NCBI RefSeq assembly: GCF_001956295.1
Contig: NZ_MRTD01000010.1
Coordinates: forward strand, 124,001 to 188,000
Source of the DNA: Paenibacillus sp. FSL A5-0031
GTDB taxonomy: Bacteria; Bacillota; Bacilli; Paenibacillales; Paenibacillaceae
Direction: 5' to 3'
Length of the DNA: 64,000 nt
Shown here: positions 25,505 to 33,343 of the stretch, piece by piece
Numbering within the stretch: position 1 is the stretch's first letter
Layout of the letters: each line of letters opens with the position of its first letter
Translations under genes and position numbers: made by a program
Notes under the pieces: generated by a model
The model's input: the letters and a program-made list of their open reading frames with translations, nothing else
What the model was told of the DNA's origin: nothing
Database searches by the model: none

Positions 25505-25538
25505 AATAAAAAGAGGGATTGCTTCAACCAATCCCTCT
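25505..25538 (-). terminator. Hairpin with T-rich tail between solute-binding protein and permease genes
   Basis: A perfect 10-bp stem, AGAGGGATTG (25512-25521) with CAATCCCTCT (25529-25538), loop of seven; on the minus strand it is followed by TTTTTATTAACC. It lies 17 bp after the binding-protein stop codon and inside the same operon, so it probably ends part of the transcripts or protects the upstream message. Confidence 0.7.
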
Positions 25539-25555
25539 ACTCATTCGTTTTGCAA

Positions 25556-27196
25556 TTATTTCAGAGCAGCGTAAAACTCGTTTACTTCTTTTGTAATTTC
25601 ATCGCCGCCAAGCTTTTTCCATTCCACGACGAATTTATCGAATTCATCCACCGATACTTGATTCATGATGATTTTGAAGAAAACTTCATCCCGCTTTTTG
25701 AGCAAAATTTCTTGTCGGTCTACCATAGTTGGAGTTGGCGCGCCGTAAAATTTATTTTGCAAATATTGCTTATTCTTCTGGATTTCCGGTACATGAGAGA
25801 ACGCGCCGCCTGGGCCTGAGATCAAATACTCCCACCACATGCTCGTATCACCGTCAACATACTTCATTGCCCGCTCATACCGCGTTTTATGATCCTTCGT
25901 TACCAAAATGCTAGTGTCTTTATTGGCAATCGCTTTTGGCAGTATTTCGCCGTTGTTATCCAGTTGTTTACCTACGCGCAGCGGACTAAGCAGCCAGTAG
26001 TTGTTGCCCTTCTCTTTCAAGTCTTTACCGAATTCATATACCTTTTGCTCATCGGTTGGATGATTATCGACGGCAATCCACTGGTTCAACAGCTTAATAA
26101 CGCCTTCTGGATGCTTCGCCTTCTTGGAGATGACATAATATTCATCAACACCCAGCCCGATTTGGGATAATGCAGGGCTGCTGTCTACTGTTGGAATCGG
26201 GAATGCTCCCCACTCCTGAACCACTTTTCCGTCCTTCACAGCACCTTTCACAAGCTGAGCTGGTGTCCAAGATGCACCGTAAACCATGCCAATGCTATTG
26301 TTGTAAACGAGTTCTGCCGCTTTCTCCACATCTTTTACAGCGAACTCAGGATCAATCAGCCCTTTTTTGAACATATCCTGCAGTGCAGCAAGCGCATCCT
26401 TTACTTGCGGCTGAATGTCGCTGTTAACCAAGCCGCCTTTGCCATCTTCAATCCAAATATTTTCATAGGCATGATAACCATTGAGGAATGCACGTAGTCC
26501 CGTTACTCCTGTATCCATACTGAATGGATTTTTACTTACGGCAAGCCCGTATGATGTGCCTGTGCCGCCTGGATCTTTGGCTTTGAAAGCTTCAGCAATC
26601 GCCATGAAATCTTCCATCGTCTTCGGCTCAGGCAAATTCAGCTCCTTCAGCCAGTCTGTACGCACATACAAAAACTGATATTGGTACGGATTGTATGAGC
26701 TCGGAATACCCATCAGCTTGTTGTCGAACATCGCTGTTTTCATCTGCATGCCGCCATCCATCGTCAAAAACTTTTTCGTTTCCTCTGTGGCATTCTCGTC
26801 ATACACTTTGGTCAAATCCATAATCATATCCGCTTCAGTCAGCTCTTTCAATTGCGTTGCATTAACTAAGAGGAAATCGGGAAGATCATCGGATGCGATC
26901 GTAATCTTTACCTTTTCCTTGAATTGGCTCGTATCGGCTACCCACTTGTTCGTAATCTTGACGCCAATGTCTTTCTCATAGGCATCGTATACGGAATTTT
27001 TCTCGAAACTCTCGCCCTCATCAAACTTCAAATATTGATCGCTTGGCGAAACCGTCGATACTTCAATTACTTCATTTCCTTTTTCAACAGGCGTGTTAGT
27101 CGATTTTTCCGGTTCATTCGTGTTTTTGCCACATCCAGCTACGGCCAAGCTAAGAACCAATGCGATACTCAAAAGCGCCTTCCTTTTCTTCTTCAT
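25556..27196 (-). CDS. Extracellular solute-binding lipoprotein (LipO-like, large family 1 type)
   Basis: A 546-aa lipoprotein. The ATG at 27196 follows GGAGGGG and gives a signal MKKKRKALLSIALVLSLA ending in the lipobox AVAGC. The body matches the larger (about 500-560 aa) solute-binding proteins that travel with LplB/LplC permeases (VTIASDDLPDFLLVN, then YLYVRTDWLKELNLPEP-like segment, TMEDFMAIAEAFK). It is the first gene of the operon with two permeases, the YesM/YesN pair and the Gfo/Idh/MocA enzyme. It probably binds an oligosaccharide, possibly the product of the surface protein encoded downstream. The ligand is not known. Confidence 0.93.
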   Translation of the reverse strand: MKKKRKALLSIALVLSLAVAGCGKNTNEPEKSTNTPVEKGNEVIEVSTVSPSDQYLKFDEGESFEKNSVYDAYEKDIGVKITNKWVADTSQFKEKVKITIASDDLPDFLLVNATQLKELTEADMIMDLTKVYDENATEETKKFLTMDGGMQMKTAMFDNKLMGIPSSYNPYQYQFLYVRTDWLKELNLPEPKTMEDFMAIAEAFKAKDPGGTGTSYGLAVSKNPFSMDTGVTGLRAFLNGYHAYENIWIEDGKGGLVNSDIQPQVKDALAALQDMFKKGLIDPEFAVKDVEKAAELVYNNSIGMVYGASWTPAQLVKGAVKDGKVVQEWGAFPIPTVDSSPALSQIGLGVDEYYVISKKAKHPEGVIKLLNQWIAVDNHPTDEQKVYEFGKDLKEKGNNYWLLSPLRVGKQLDNNGEILPKAIANKDTSILVTKDHKTRYERAMKYVDGDTSMWWEYLISGPGGAFSHVPEIQKNKQYLQNKFYGAPTPTMVDRQEILLKKRDEVFFKIIMNQVSVDEFDKFVVEWKKLGGDEITKEVNEFYAALK

Positions 27197-27392
27197 ACTA
27201 CCCCTCCACATGGTCTTCATAATAATAATGCGGCTGCTTTTATGCAGCTTTCCTTCTTAGTTCTAGTATAGAAAGGTGAGCAATGTTGATCCATATACTA
27301 GTCTTTACTTTCGTATACACCTCTTGACTCGAGCGAGCTTCTGCCTGTACCAAGCGATGAAATGTCGAAGATCTAACGGACAATAAAAAGAG

Positions 27393-27421
27393 TTGCGCTC
27401 CAAATAAAACCGTGATACTAT
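27393..27421 (+). promoter_or_regulatory. Sigma-A-like promoter of the lyase/monooxygenase operon
   Basis: TTGCGC (27393-27398), a 17-bp spacer and TACTAT (27416-27421). The predicted transcript would begin near 27429, run through a short A+T-rich leader with TTCCACTAGGAA, and meet the ACCGGA motif and terminator at 27461-27508 before reaching the first gene at 27573. Confidence 0.5.
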
Positions 27422-27460
27422 TCTAATCATACAATTCCACTAGGAATAATATGGAAAACG

Positions 27461-27508
27461 ACCGGACAGCCGGAGAAATCGCTTTATGCGATAGCTCCGG
27501 CTGTTTTT
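27461..27508 (+). terminator. Leader terminator with ACCGGANNNCCGGAGA motif (copy 1)
   Basis: The 16-mer ACCGGACAGCCGGAGA (27461-27476) is directly joined to a strong hairpin: ACAGCCGGAG (27466-27475) pairs with CTCCGGCTGT (27495-27504), with an inner ATCGC/GCGAT stem, and then TTTTTAT. It lies between the promoter and the first gene, so it can act as an attenuator. CCGG-ACAG-CCGG could form a small hairpin that excludes the terminator. The same motif occurs at 53993, 54864 and 63285. Confidence 0.75.
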
Positions 27509-27572
27509 ATATTCTCATGCAATCTCAACATCTGCCAAATAAAAAGTTATTTTACGAAGGAGGGCGTACACG

Positions 27573-29084
27573 ATGACGATTAGACGGAGCGACACAGCGG
27601 AAGGCAGCTCGTTCCCTGGCAGAACCTATGCTGAAGCGGTACTTGCGCCTGCCTATGACCAAGCCAAGAAGGAGCTTCTGCTTCCAATGATCTCCGTGCA
27701 TAAAGCGCATCTCATCATGCTGCTTGAGCAAGGGCTGCTCAGCAAGGAAGAAGGCCATAAAATCGCCAAATCATTATTTTCTGTTGATTTGGCGCAGTTA
27801 AACAGCGGTACCTATACCGGCCAATTTGAGGATCTGTTTTTTGAAGTGGAACACCAGCTGCTTAAATTATCGGATGAAGCCTCCGGCAGCCTTCATTTGG
27901 CTCGAAGCCGCAATGACATGGGTATCGCCATATACCGAATCACTTTACGAGAAAAACTGCTTAAAACGATCTCGTCTGCCCTGAAGCTGCACACTGAACT
28001 GCTTGCTTTCGCCCAGAAGCATACAGAAACGATCTTTATCGCTCATACGCATACCCAGCAAGCACAGCCGACGACAATCGCCCACTACATTGCAGCGGTA
28101 ACCGACTCGCTCGCAAGGGATATACGCAGATTGCAAGCGGCCTACGCAAATTGTAATTTAAGCAGCATGGGAGCTGCCGCTCTGACAACGTCGGGCTTTG
28201 CCATTAGCCGGGAACGCGTTGCCGAGCTGCTTGCTTTTGACGGGTTAATTGAAAACTCATATGACGCTGTAAGCGGAGCAGATTATGTAGGTGAAATCGC
28301 CGCTGGAATCTCGCTCGCAGCGATTAATCTTGGACGATTTACGCAGGAGCTGCTGCTGTGGTGCACACAGGAATTTGGAGTCATTCAAATAGCCGCCCCA
28401 TACGTCCAAATCAGCTCCATTATGCCGCAAAAAAGAAATCCCGTTTCTGTTGAGCATATCCGTTCACTCTTATCCAGCATTGCAGGCAATGCTCAGACCG
28501 TCCTTACGATGATTCACAATACGCCTTTTGGCGATATTGTGGATACCGAAGACGATATGCAGCCCTATGCTTGGCGCAGCCTAGAGACGCTTGAAGTTGT
28601 ATACCGATTGTTGTCCAAGGTCATCTCCACCTTGCAGCTAAACGAGGATGTTCTGAGGCAGCGCACTGCTGCAAGCTTCGCTACTGTTACCGAGCTTGCT
28701 GATACAATCGTCAGAGATGAAGGATTATCTTTTCATAAAGCACATTCAATCGTAAGCAAGCTCGTCACGCATGCCGTTCAGCATGGCAACAAGATAACTG
28801 ACTTGAACCTTGAAGCATTAAATGAAGCTGCGATCCAAACCATTGGCTTCCCGCTTGGGCTGACTGAGGAGCAATTAAAGCAAGCGTTGGAGCCTACGCA
28901 TTTTGTAAATATACGCAGGCTGCGGGGCGGCCCTAGCCCTGCCGAGATGAACCGGGCACTTACTGTTCAGCAAGATAGATTATCCGAGCTTGCGCTATGG
29001 CTGGAGGAACGAGAATCACGATTGGCAGCTGGCGCTGCCGATATTGATTTGATTTTGACTGATTGGATCATCAAGGAATTATGA
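27573..29084 (+). CDS. Argininosuccinate lyase-like enzyme (aspartase/fumarase superfamily), probably not an arginine gene
   Basis: A 503-aa lyase. Superfamily signatures are present: SRNDMG (ArgH SRNDQ equivalent) at about residue 110, HTHTQQAQPTT near 152-162 with the general-acid/base His region, and the mobile loop SSIMPQKRNP at about 281-290 with the catalytic Ser. These enzymes remove fumarate from a succinyl-N or succinyl-O group. The ATG at 27573 follows AAGGAGGG. No arginine gene is near. The neighbours are an amidohydrolase, a CUT1 importer, an NtaA/DszA-type monooxygenase and a rhodanese. EDDS lyase, a known superfamily member acting on an aminopolycarboxylate next to an NtaA/EmoA-type monooxygenase, is a closer functional parallel by context than ArgH. 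Substrate assignment is inference. Confidence 0.85.
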   Translation: MTIRRSDTAEGSSFPGRTYAEAVLAPAYDQAKKELLLPMISVHKAHLIMLLEQGLLSKEEGHKIAKSLFSVDLAQLNSGTYTGQFEDLFFEVEHQLLKLSDEASGSLHLARSRNDMGIAIYRITLREKLLKTISSALKLHTELLAFAQKHTETIFIAHTHTQQAQPTTIAHYIAAVTDSLARDIRRLQAAYANCNLSSMGAAALTTSGFAISRERVAELLAFDGLIENSYDAVSGADYVGEIAAGISLAAINLGRFTQELLLWCTQEFGVIQIAAPYVQISSIMPQKRNPVSVEHIRSLLSSIAGNAQTVLTMIHNTPFGDIVDTEDDMQPYAWRSLETLEVVYRLLSKVISTLQLNEDVLRQRTAASFATVTELADTIVRDEGLSFHKAHSIVSKLVTHAVQHGNKITDLNLEALNEAAIQTIGFPLGLTEEQLKQALEPTHFVNIRRLRGGPSPAEMNRALTVQQDRLSELALWLEERESRLAAGAADIDLILTDWIIKEL

Positions 29085-29097
29085 ATGGAGTGAAGCT

Positions 29098-30066
29098 ATG
29101 TTTCGCAGCCAATTTAAAGTATTTGATGTGCATGGACATCTTCCTTACCGATTAGTGCTAGGAAATAACAAACGACATGAATCCGTTGCTCGCTATGGTG
29201 CAGAGAGAAGCGAGCGAATGCGGCTCACTTGGGATTTTCCAGATGCAACGATTGCAGACAACGATAGTGAAAATGAAAACACGCCGTTAATTGACCGATG
29301 GGTGAAGGAGCTTGATAAGTACGGGATCGGAGGACTCAACTTCCTCACCGCGCTTGATAATGACAATTTGGCCGACCATCTGGCCAGTCATCCTGATCGT
29401 TTTACCGGCTTTGCCCATCACGCCATCGAGGATGCTGGCGCACAGGAAGAACTTCGAAGGGCAGTTAATGAGTTAGGGCTTAAAGGTTATAAGCTGTTCG
29501 GCCCGCTGACTTCCATCCCTTTTGATGATCCGTCCCTCACGCCCGTATGGACCTTTCTCGCAGAGAAGAAGCTTCCTGTGTTGATCCACTTCGGTTTACT
29601 CGGCCATGCGGGAGGAATTGCCCATCATCCGAATATAAGTCCTCTAGCAATTTTCAACACAGCAAGAGAATTTCCGGACATTCCGTTCATCATTCCTCAC
29701 TTTGGCGCAGGTTATTTCCAAGAGCTGCTTCATCTGTGCTGGAGCTGCCCGAATGTATATGTCGATACTTCCGGCTCCAATCAATGGATGCGCTGGATGC
29801 CTTATGAGCTCACCTTGGAATTCGCGCTTCGCAAAACCTATGAGCTGATCGGGCCTGAACGTATTATTTTTGGAACGGACGCCAGCGGATTTCCTCGAGG
29901 TTACCCTTATCGTTACCTGCAGGATCAAGTTCGCGCCTGCCGCGAGCTGCGATTCGGAGAGGAAGATATCGAGAATATATTCGGCAATAACGCTAGGCGC
30001 CTGCTCGGTCTTAAATTGCCGCCTAACACGATTACCAAGAAATCCGACATCGCAAGCCAAGCATAA
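29098..30066 (+). CDS. Amidohydrolase family metal-dependent hydrolase or decarboxylase
   Basis: A 322-aa TIM-barrel protein of the Amidohydro_2 (ACMSD-like) group. Visible metal-site elements are the H-x-H motif DVHGHL (His12 and His14), LPVLIHFG, IIPHFGAGYFQEL and the late Asp in IIFGTDASGFPRG. The ATG at 29098 starts 13 bp after the lyase stop, so the two are translationally close. Family members hydrolyse C-N or lactone bonds or decarboxylate aromatic acids. In this operon it probably processes a lyase or monooxygenase product. Cytoplasmic; no signal peptide. Confidence 0.88.
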   Translation: MFRSQFKVFDVHGHLPYRLVLGNNKRHESVARYGAERSERMRLTWDFPDATIADNDSENENTPLIDRWVKELDKYGIGGLNFLTALDNDNLADHLASHPDRFTGFAHHAIEDAGAQEELRRAVNELGLKGYKLFGPLTSIPFDDPSLTPVWTFLAEKKLPVLIHFGLLGHAGGIAHHPNISPLAIFNTAREFPDIPFIIPHFGAGYFQELLHLCWSCPNVYVDTSGSNQWMRWMPYELTLEFALRKTYELIGPERIIFGTDASGFPRGYPYRYLQDQVRACRELRFGEEDIENIFGNNARRLLGLKLPPNTITKKSDIASQA

Positions 30067-30102
30067 GCACCGTTTTTTTTATAAAAAAAGGAGTGGATAC
30101 CA

Positions 30103-31452
30103 TTGAAGAAAAAAAGCTCAGTTTCTATCGTTACAGGATCACTTATCATCGCACTTGCTCTAGCAGGCTGCGGCAGCAACAATCAAGCAAACAGCACAGA
30201 ACAAAATAAAGCAACGGAAAAACCAACCGATAAGGCAACAGACAAAGAAACAGATAAAAAAGTGACGATTGAATATTGGCAATATGAGTTTCCAGCCAAG
30301 GTTGAACTGATCAACGAACTCATAAAAGAATTTCAAACCTTACATCCGAACATTACCGTAAAACAAACCAACTTCCCTTATGATCAATACAATCAGAAGG
30401 TTGCTACGCTGGTGCCAGCAGGCAAAGGACCAGATGTTATTAACCTCTACTATGGCTGGCTGCCGAAATACGTCTCATCTGGTTATTTGCAGCCGCTGCC
30501 TGAGGATCATTTTCCAACTGCGGAAATTGAAAGCAATTTTTACCCATTAGTGAGCGCCGCAAAAATTAATGGCTCCTATTACGCTATTCCTACTGCCGTA
30601 CGCACACTCGCCTTGTTCTACAATAAGGATCTATTGTCCAAAGCCAATATTACTGAGCTTCCTACAACATGGGAGCAGCTGGTAGACGTATCCAAGAAAT
30701 TGACAGAAACAGATGCCAAAGGACAGTTTGTCACTGAAGGTTTCGCATGGGAGCCCGGCGCGCAGCTGCATCACTGGTATCGAGATGGTCTGCTGCATCA
30801 AGCAGGCGGTCAAGACTTAAGTGATGATCGTCGCAAAATATTATGGGCAGAAACACCTGCAGGTTTGGAGGCATTTCAATATTTAATCGATTTTGCCGTG
30901 AAGCATAAGGTTGGGATTAACGGATTTTATGAGAATGACAGCAATGCCTTTATGACCGGTCATGCAGCTATTAATATCGACGGTTCCTTCCGACTTGGCT
31001 CCATTAAGAAGGACTTTCCAGATTTAAATTATGGCGTTGCACCTCTACCGTCCTACAAAACCAAATCAGCTCCGTCCTCCTTCTGGGCGAACGCCATTCC
31101 CAAAAATGTTGAAGGCGACAAGCTGAAGGCTGCTTCTGAATTTTTGGAATTTCTAACGAGCAAAGAGGTTCAGGAGAAATGGGTAGAGCAAATCGGAGAG
31201 CTTCCAGCACAGAAAGCTGTTGCGACGCAGGATAAATACGTAAACGACGAGAAGCTAGGGCCATTTATTTCCCAATTGGACGATAGCCGCGCGCATTTCT
31301 TCATCGACGAAACCCAAGAAAAAACATTATTTGTTGATGCGACAAATGAAGTGCTGCTCAATAAAGTTCCGGTCGAGAAGGCCTTCCAAGACCTTGTAGC
31401 CAAAACGCAAAAGCTCTATGACGACTATTGGGCTGCTGCAGACAAAAAGTAA
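30103..31452 (+). CDS. Extracellular solute-binding lipoprotein (family 1, CUT1)
   Basis: A 449-aa lipoprotein starting at TTG 30103, behind AAAAGGAG. The signal peptide ends in the lipobox ALAGC and is followed by a long Asn/Thr/Lys-rich linker with KATDKETDKK-like repeats. The body is a classical sugar-type binding protein (VTIEYWQYEFPAK, then FQTLHPNITVKQTNFPYDQYN, DVINLYYGW, ALFYNKDLL). It belongs to the lyase operon and would deliver its ligand to the two permeases that follow. The family fold is sugar-like, but the catabolic genes suggest an N- or S-containing ligand, perhaps a glycoconjugate. Confidence 0.92.
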   Translation: MKKKSSVSIVTGSLIIALALAGCGSNNQANSTEQNKATEKPTDKATDKETDKKVTIEYWQYEFPAKVELINELIKEFQTLHPNITVKQTNFPYDQYNQKVATLVPAGKGPDVINLYYGWLPKYVSSGYLQPLPEDHFPTAEIESNFYPLVSAAKINGSYYAIPTAVRTLALFYNKDLLSKANITELPTTWEQLVDVSKKLTETDAKGQFVTEGFAWEPGAQLHHWYRDGLLHQAGGQDLSDDRRKILWAETPAGLEAFQYLIDFAVKHKVGINGFYENDSNAFMTGHAAINIDGSFRLGSIKKDFPDLNYGVAPLPSYKTKSAPSSFWANAIPKNVEGDKLKAASEFLEFLTSKEVQEKWVEQIGELPAQKAVATQDKYVNDEKLGPFISQLDDSRAHFFIDETQEKTLFVDATNEVLLNKVPVEKAFQDLVAKTQKLYDDYWAAADKK

Positions 31453-31458
31453 TAATAA

Positions 31459-31490
31459 GGGCGCTCGGCCTAGAGCGAGCGCCTTTCTTT
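31459..31490 (+). terminator. Hairpin with T-rich tail between solute-binding protein and permease genes
   Basis: GGCGCTCG (31460-31467) pairs with CGAGCGCC (31476-31483), followed by TTTCTTTT. It lies 7 bp after the binding-protein stop and 25 bp before the permease start, the same position as the hairpin in the 25.5-kb operon. Partial termination or mRNA protection is likely. Confidence 0.7.
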
Positions 31491-31515
31491 TGATGAAATG
31501 GAGGTGAGTTCCATT

Positions 31516-32448
31516 ATGATTGCACATGCCTTAAAGCTAACCGTACGCAAAAGCCGAGAACTGTTCCTCACACGTCTATCCTACCGCACGCAGCGTTATT
31601 TGTTTATTTATATTACGCTCGGAATTCCTCTGCTTTATTTCCTCAGCACGCGGTTGCTCCCCATCCTGTATGCCTTCAATGTGAGCGTTCGTGAATGGGA
31701 TTTATTGTCCCCGAGCAAACCTTATGTTGGACTGGCGAATTTCAAGACGCTGTTCACAGATGAAATCTTCCTCAAGTCGATTGCCAATACGTTCAAATTT
31801 GTTGTTATTGGTGTTCCCGGACAGCTGATCGTTGGGCTATTTGTCGCATTGCTGCTTCACAATATCAAGCGGCTGCGCGGCTTGTTCCGTACCGTGTACT
31901 TCATCCCTTACGTCACAAGCATCGTCGCAGTAAGCTGGGTATTCCGGTGGATTCTCATGCGCAACGGCTGGTTAAACGAGATGTTATTAAATCTCGGTCT
32001 AGAACCGCAATTGTTTCTGCAATCGCCGCGTCAGGCGCTTATTCTCATTACATTAACGATGATATGGCAAAGCACCGGCTTTCAAATGCTTATCTTTATG
32101 ACAGGGCTTGAAGCGATACCGCGCATGTATTATGAAGCGGCAGCTATCGATGGTGCAAGCGCATGGCGGAAATTCCGTCATATTACGCTTCCGCTGCTTA
32201 ATCCCGTCATCGTTTTTTCGGCTGTCATTGGCGTCATCTCTTATTTGCAATCGTTCGGACAGGTGCTGAGCATGACAAATGGAGGACCGCTGAATGCGAC
32301 AACGACGATGGTGCTCCATATTTACAATTTAGCGTTTCAGCAGTTTAAGATGGGCAGCGCCGCAGCTGCTACAGTTATTTTGTTCGTCGTCATTTTGGTG
32401 CTTACGCTGCTTCAATTAAAAGTGTTGAACAAAAAAGTAGAATATTGA
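31516..32448 (+). CDS. ABC transporter permease, MalF/UgpA type
   Basis: A 310-aa CUT1 permease. The ATG at 31516 has GGAGGTGA at 8 bp and is preferred over the in-frame ATG at 31498. About six membrane segments are present (YLFIYITLGIPLLYFLS first) and the EAA loop is YEAAAIDGASAWRKF...LPLL. The C-terminal part (LSMTNGGPLNATTTMVLHIY) is typical of UgpA/MalF-type sugar permeases rather than LplB. The partner permease begins 15 bp downstream. Together they form the import channel of the lyase operon; an ATPase must come from elsewhere. Confidence 0.93.
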   Translation: MIAHALKLTVRKSRELFLTRLSYRTQRYLFIYITLGIPLLYFLSTRLLPILYAFNVSVREWDLLSPSKPYVGLANFKTLFTDEIFLKSIANTFKFVVIGVPGQLIVGLFVALLLHNIKRLRGLFRTVYFIPYVTSIVAVSWVFRWILMRNGWLNEMLLNLGLEPQLFLQSPRQALILITLTMIWQSTGFQMLIFMTGLEAIPRMYYEAAAIDGASAWRKFRHITLPLLNPVIVFSAVIGVISYLQSFGQVLSMTNGGPLNATTTMVLHIYNLAFQQFKMGSAAAATVILFVVILVLTLLQLKVLNKKVEY

Positions 32449-32463
32449 TGGGAGGACGAATCA

Positions 32464-33327
32464 GTGAGCACACAAAGCGTTTACAAAACACAGAAAAACG
32501 CAAAGTCCCCCGCAGAGAGGCTGCGCACGCTTGTCATTTATTTGCTGCTAACGCTTGGCGTCGGCATCATGCTGTTTCCGTTCTTATGGATGGTCGCTAC
32601 CTCCTTCAAGCTTCCTCAGGACGTTTACAATCTACGCTTAATTCCTGAGACGATAACCTTTGACAACTACGCTGCCATATTCAAAAAGGCTCCTTTCGCA
32701 CAATGGATTAAAAATACGCTCATCATCTCTCTGATTGCAACCTCTACTGTTCTAATCTTCGATACAGCGGCGGGGTATGTGCTCGCCAAATTTTCTTTCG
32801 TCGGCAAACAGCTCATTTTTCTGCTCATAATCAGCACCTTAATGGTTCCAACAGAGATGCTCATCATCCCGTGGTATTTAATTGCGAATGAATTAGGCTG
32901 GTCCGACACTTATTGGGGCGTGCTGTTTCCCGGCATTATTACGGCCTTCGGCATCTTTCTTATGAGGCAGTTTATGGACTCCATTCCTTCCGATTTGCTG
33001 GATGCGGCTCGCATTGATGGACTTAATGAATGGCGTATCCTGCTGCATATCGCCATCCCATTAGTGAAGCCCGCTATTATCACTTTGATTATTCTTACCT
33101 TTATCGGGAACTGGAACCAGTTCATCTGGCCGCTCATCGTGCTGCAAACGGAGGAGAAATTCACACTGCCCGTTGGGATTGTTTATTTTTCCAGCGAGCT
33201 GAAGGATACGAGCAATTGGATCTTAATTATGGCAGGAACAACGATATCAATCGCTCCGCTTATTGTTATTTTTCTTATTTTCCAGAAGCAAATCATTCGT
33301 GGAATTGCGCTTAGCGGCATGAAATAA
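32464..33327 (+). CDS. ABC transporter permease, MalG/UgpE type
   Basis: A 287-aa CUT1 permease starting at GTG 32464 with GGGAGGA upstream. Six membrane segments are predicted. The EAA loop is LLDAARIDGLNEWRI...IPLV and the end is FLIFQKQIIRGIALSGMK, typical of MalG-type subunits. It is translationally coupled between its partner permease and the flavin monooxygenase gene that begins 17 bp downstream. Confidence 0.93.
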   Translation: MSTQSVYKTQKNAKSPAERLRTLVIYLLLTLGVGIMLFPFLWMVATSFKLPQDVYNLRLIPETITFDNYAAIFKKAPFAQWIKNTLIISLIATSTVLIFDTAAGYVLAKFSFVGKQLIFLLIISTLMVPTEMLIIPWYLIANELGWSDTYWGVLFPGIITAFGIFLMRQFMDSIPSDLLDAARIDGLNEWRILLHIAIPLVKPAIITLIILTFIGNWNQFIWPLIVLQTEEKFTLPVGIVYFSSELKDTSNWILIMAGTTISIAPLIVIFLIFQKQIIRGIALSGMK

Positions 33328-33343
33328 ACAGGAGGTGATCCAG

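Larger units (their letters stand above)
27197..27572. other. Divergent intergenic region, 376 bp
   Basis: This gap separates the minus-strand uptake operon from the plus-strand lyase operon. Its right half contains the lyase promoter (27393-27421) and the ACCGGA-motif leader terminator (27461-27508). The left half must hold the promoter for the binding-protein gene at 27196, which I could not assign with confidence. No small gene is visible. Confidence 0.6.

Noticed and set aside
27573-29084. Calling the lyase argH (arginine biosynthesis)
   Set aside because: No arginine genes are adjacent, and the operon content points to catabolism. The superfamily motifs alone do not fix the substrate.
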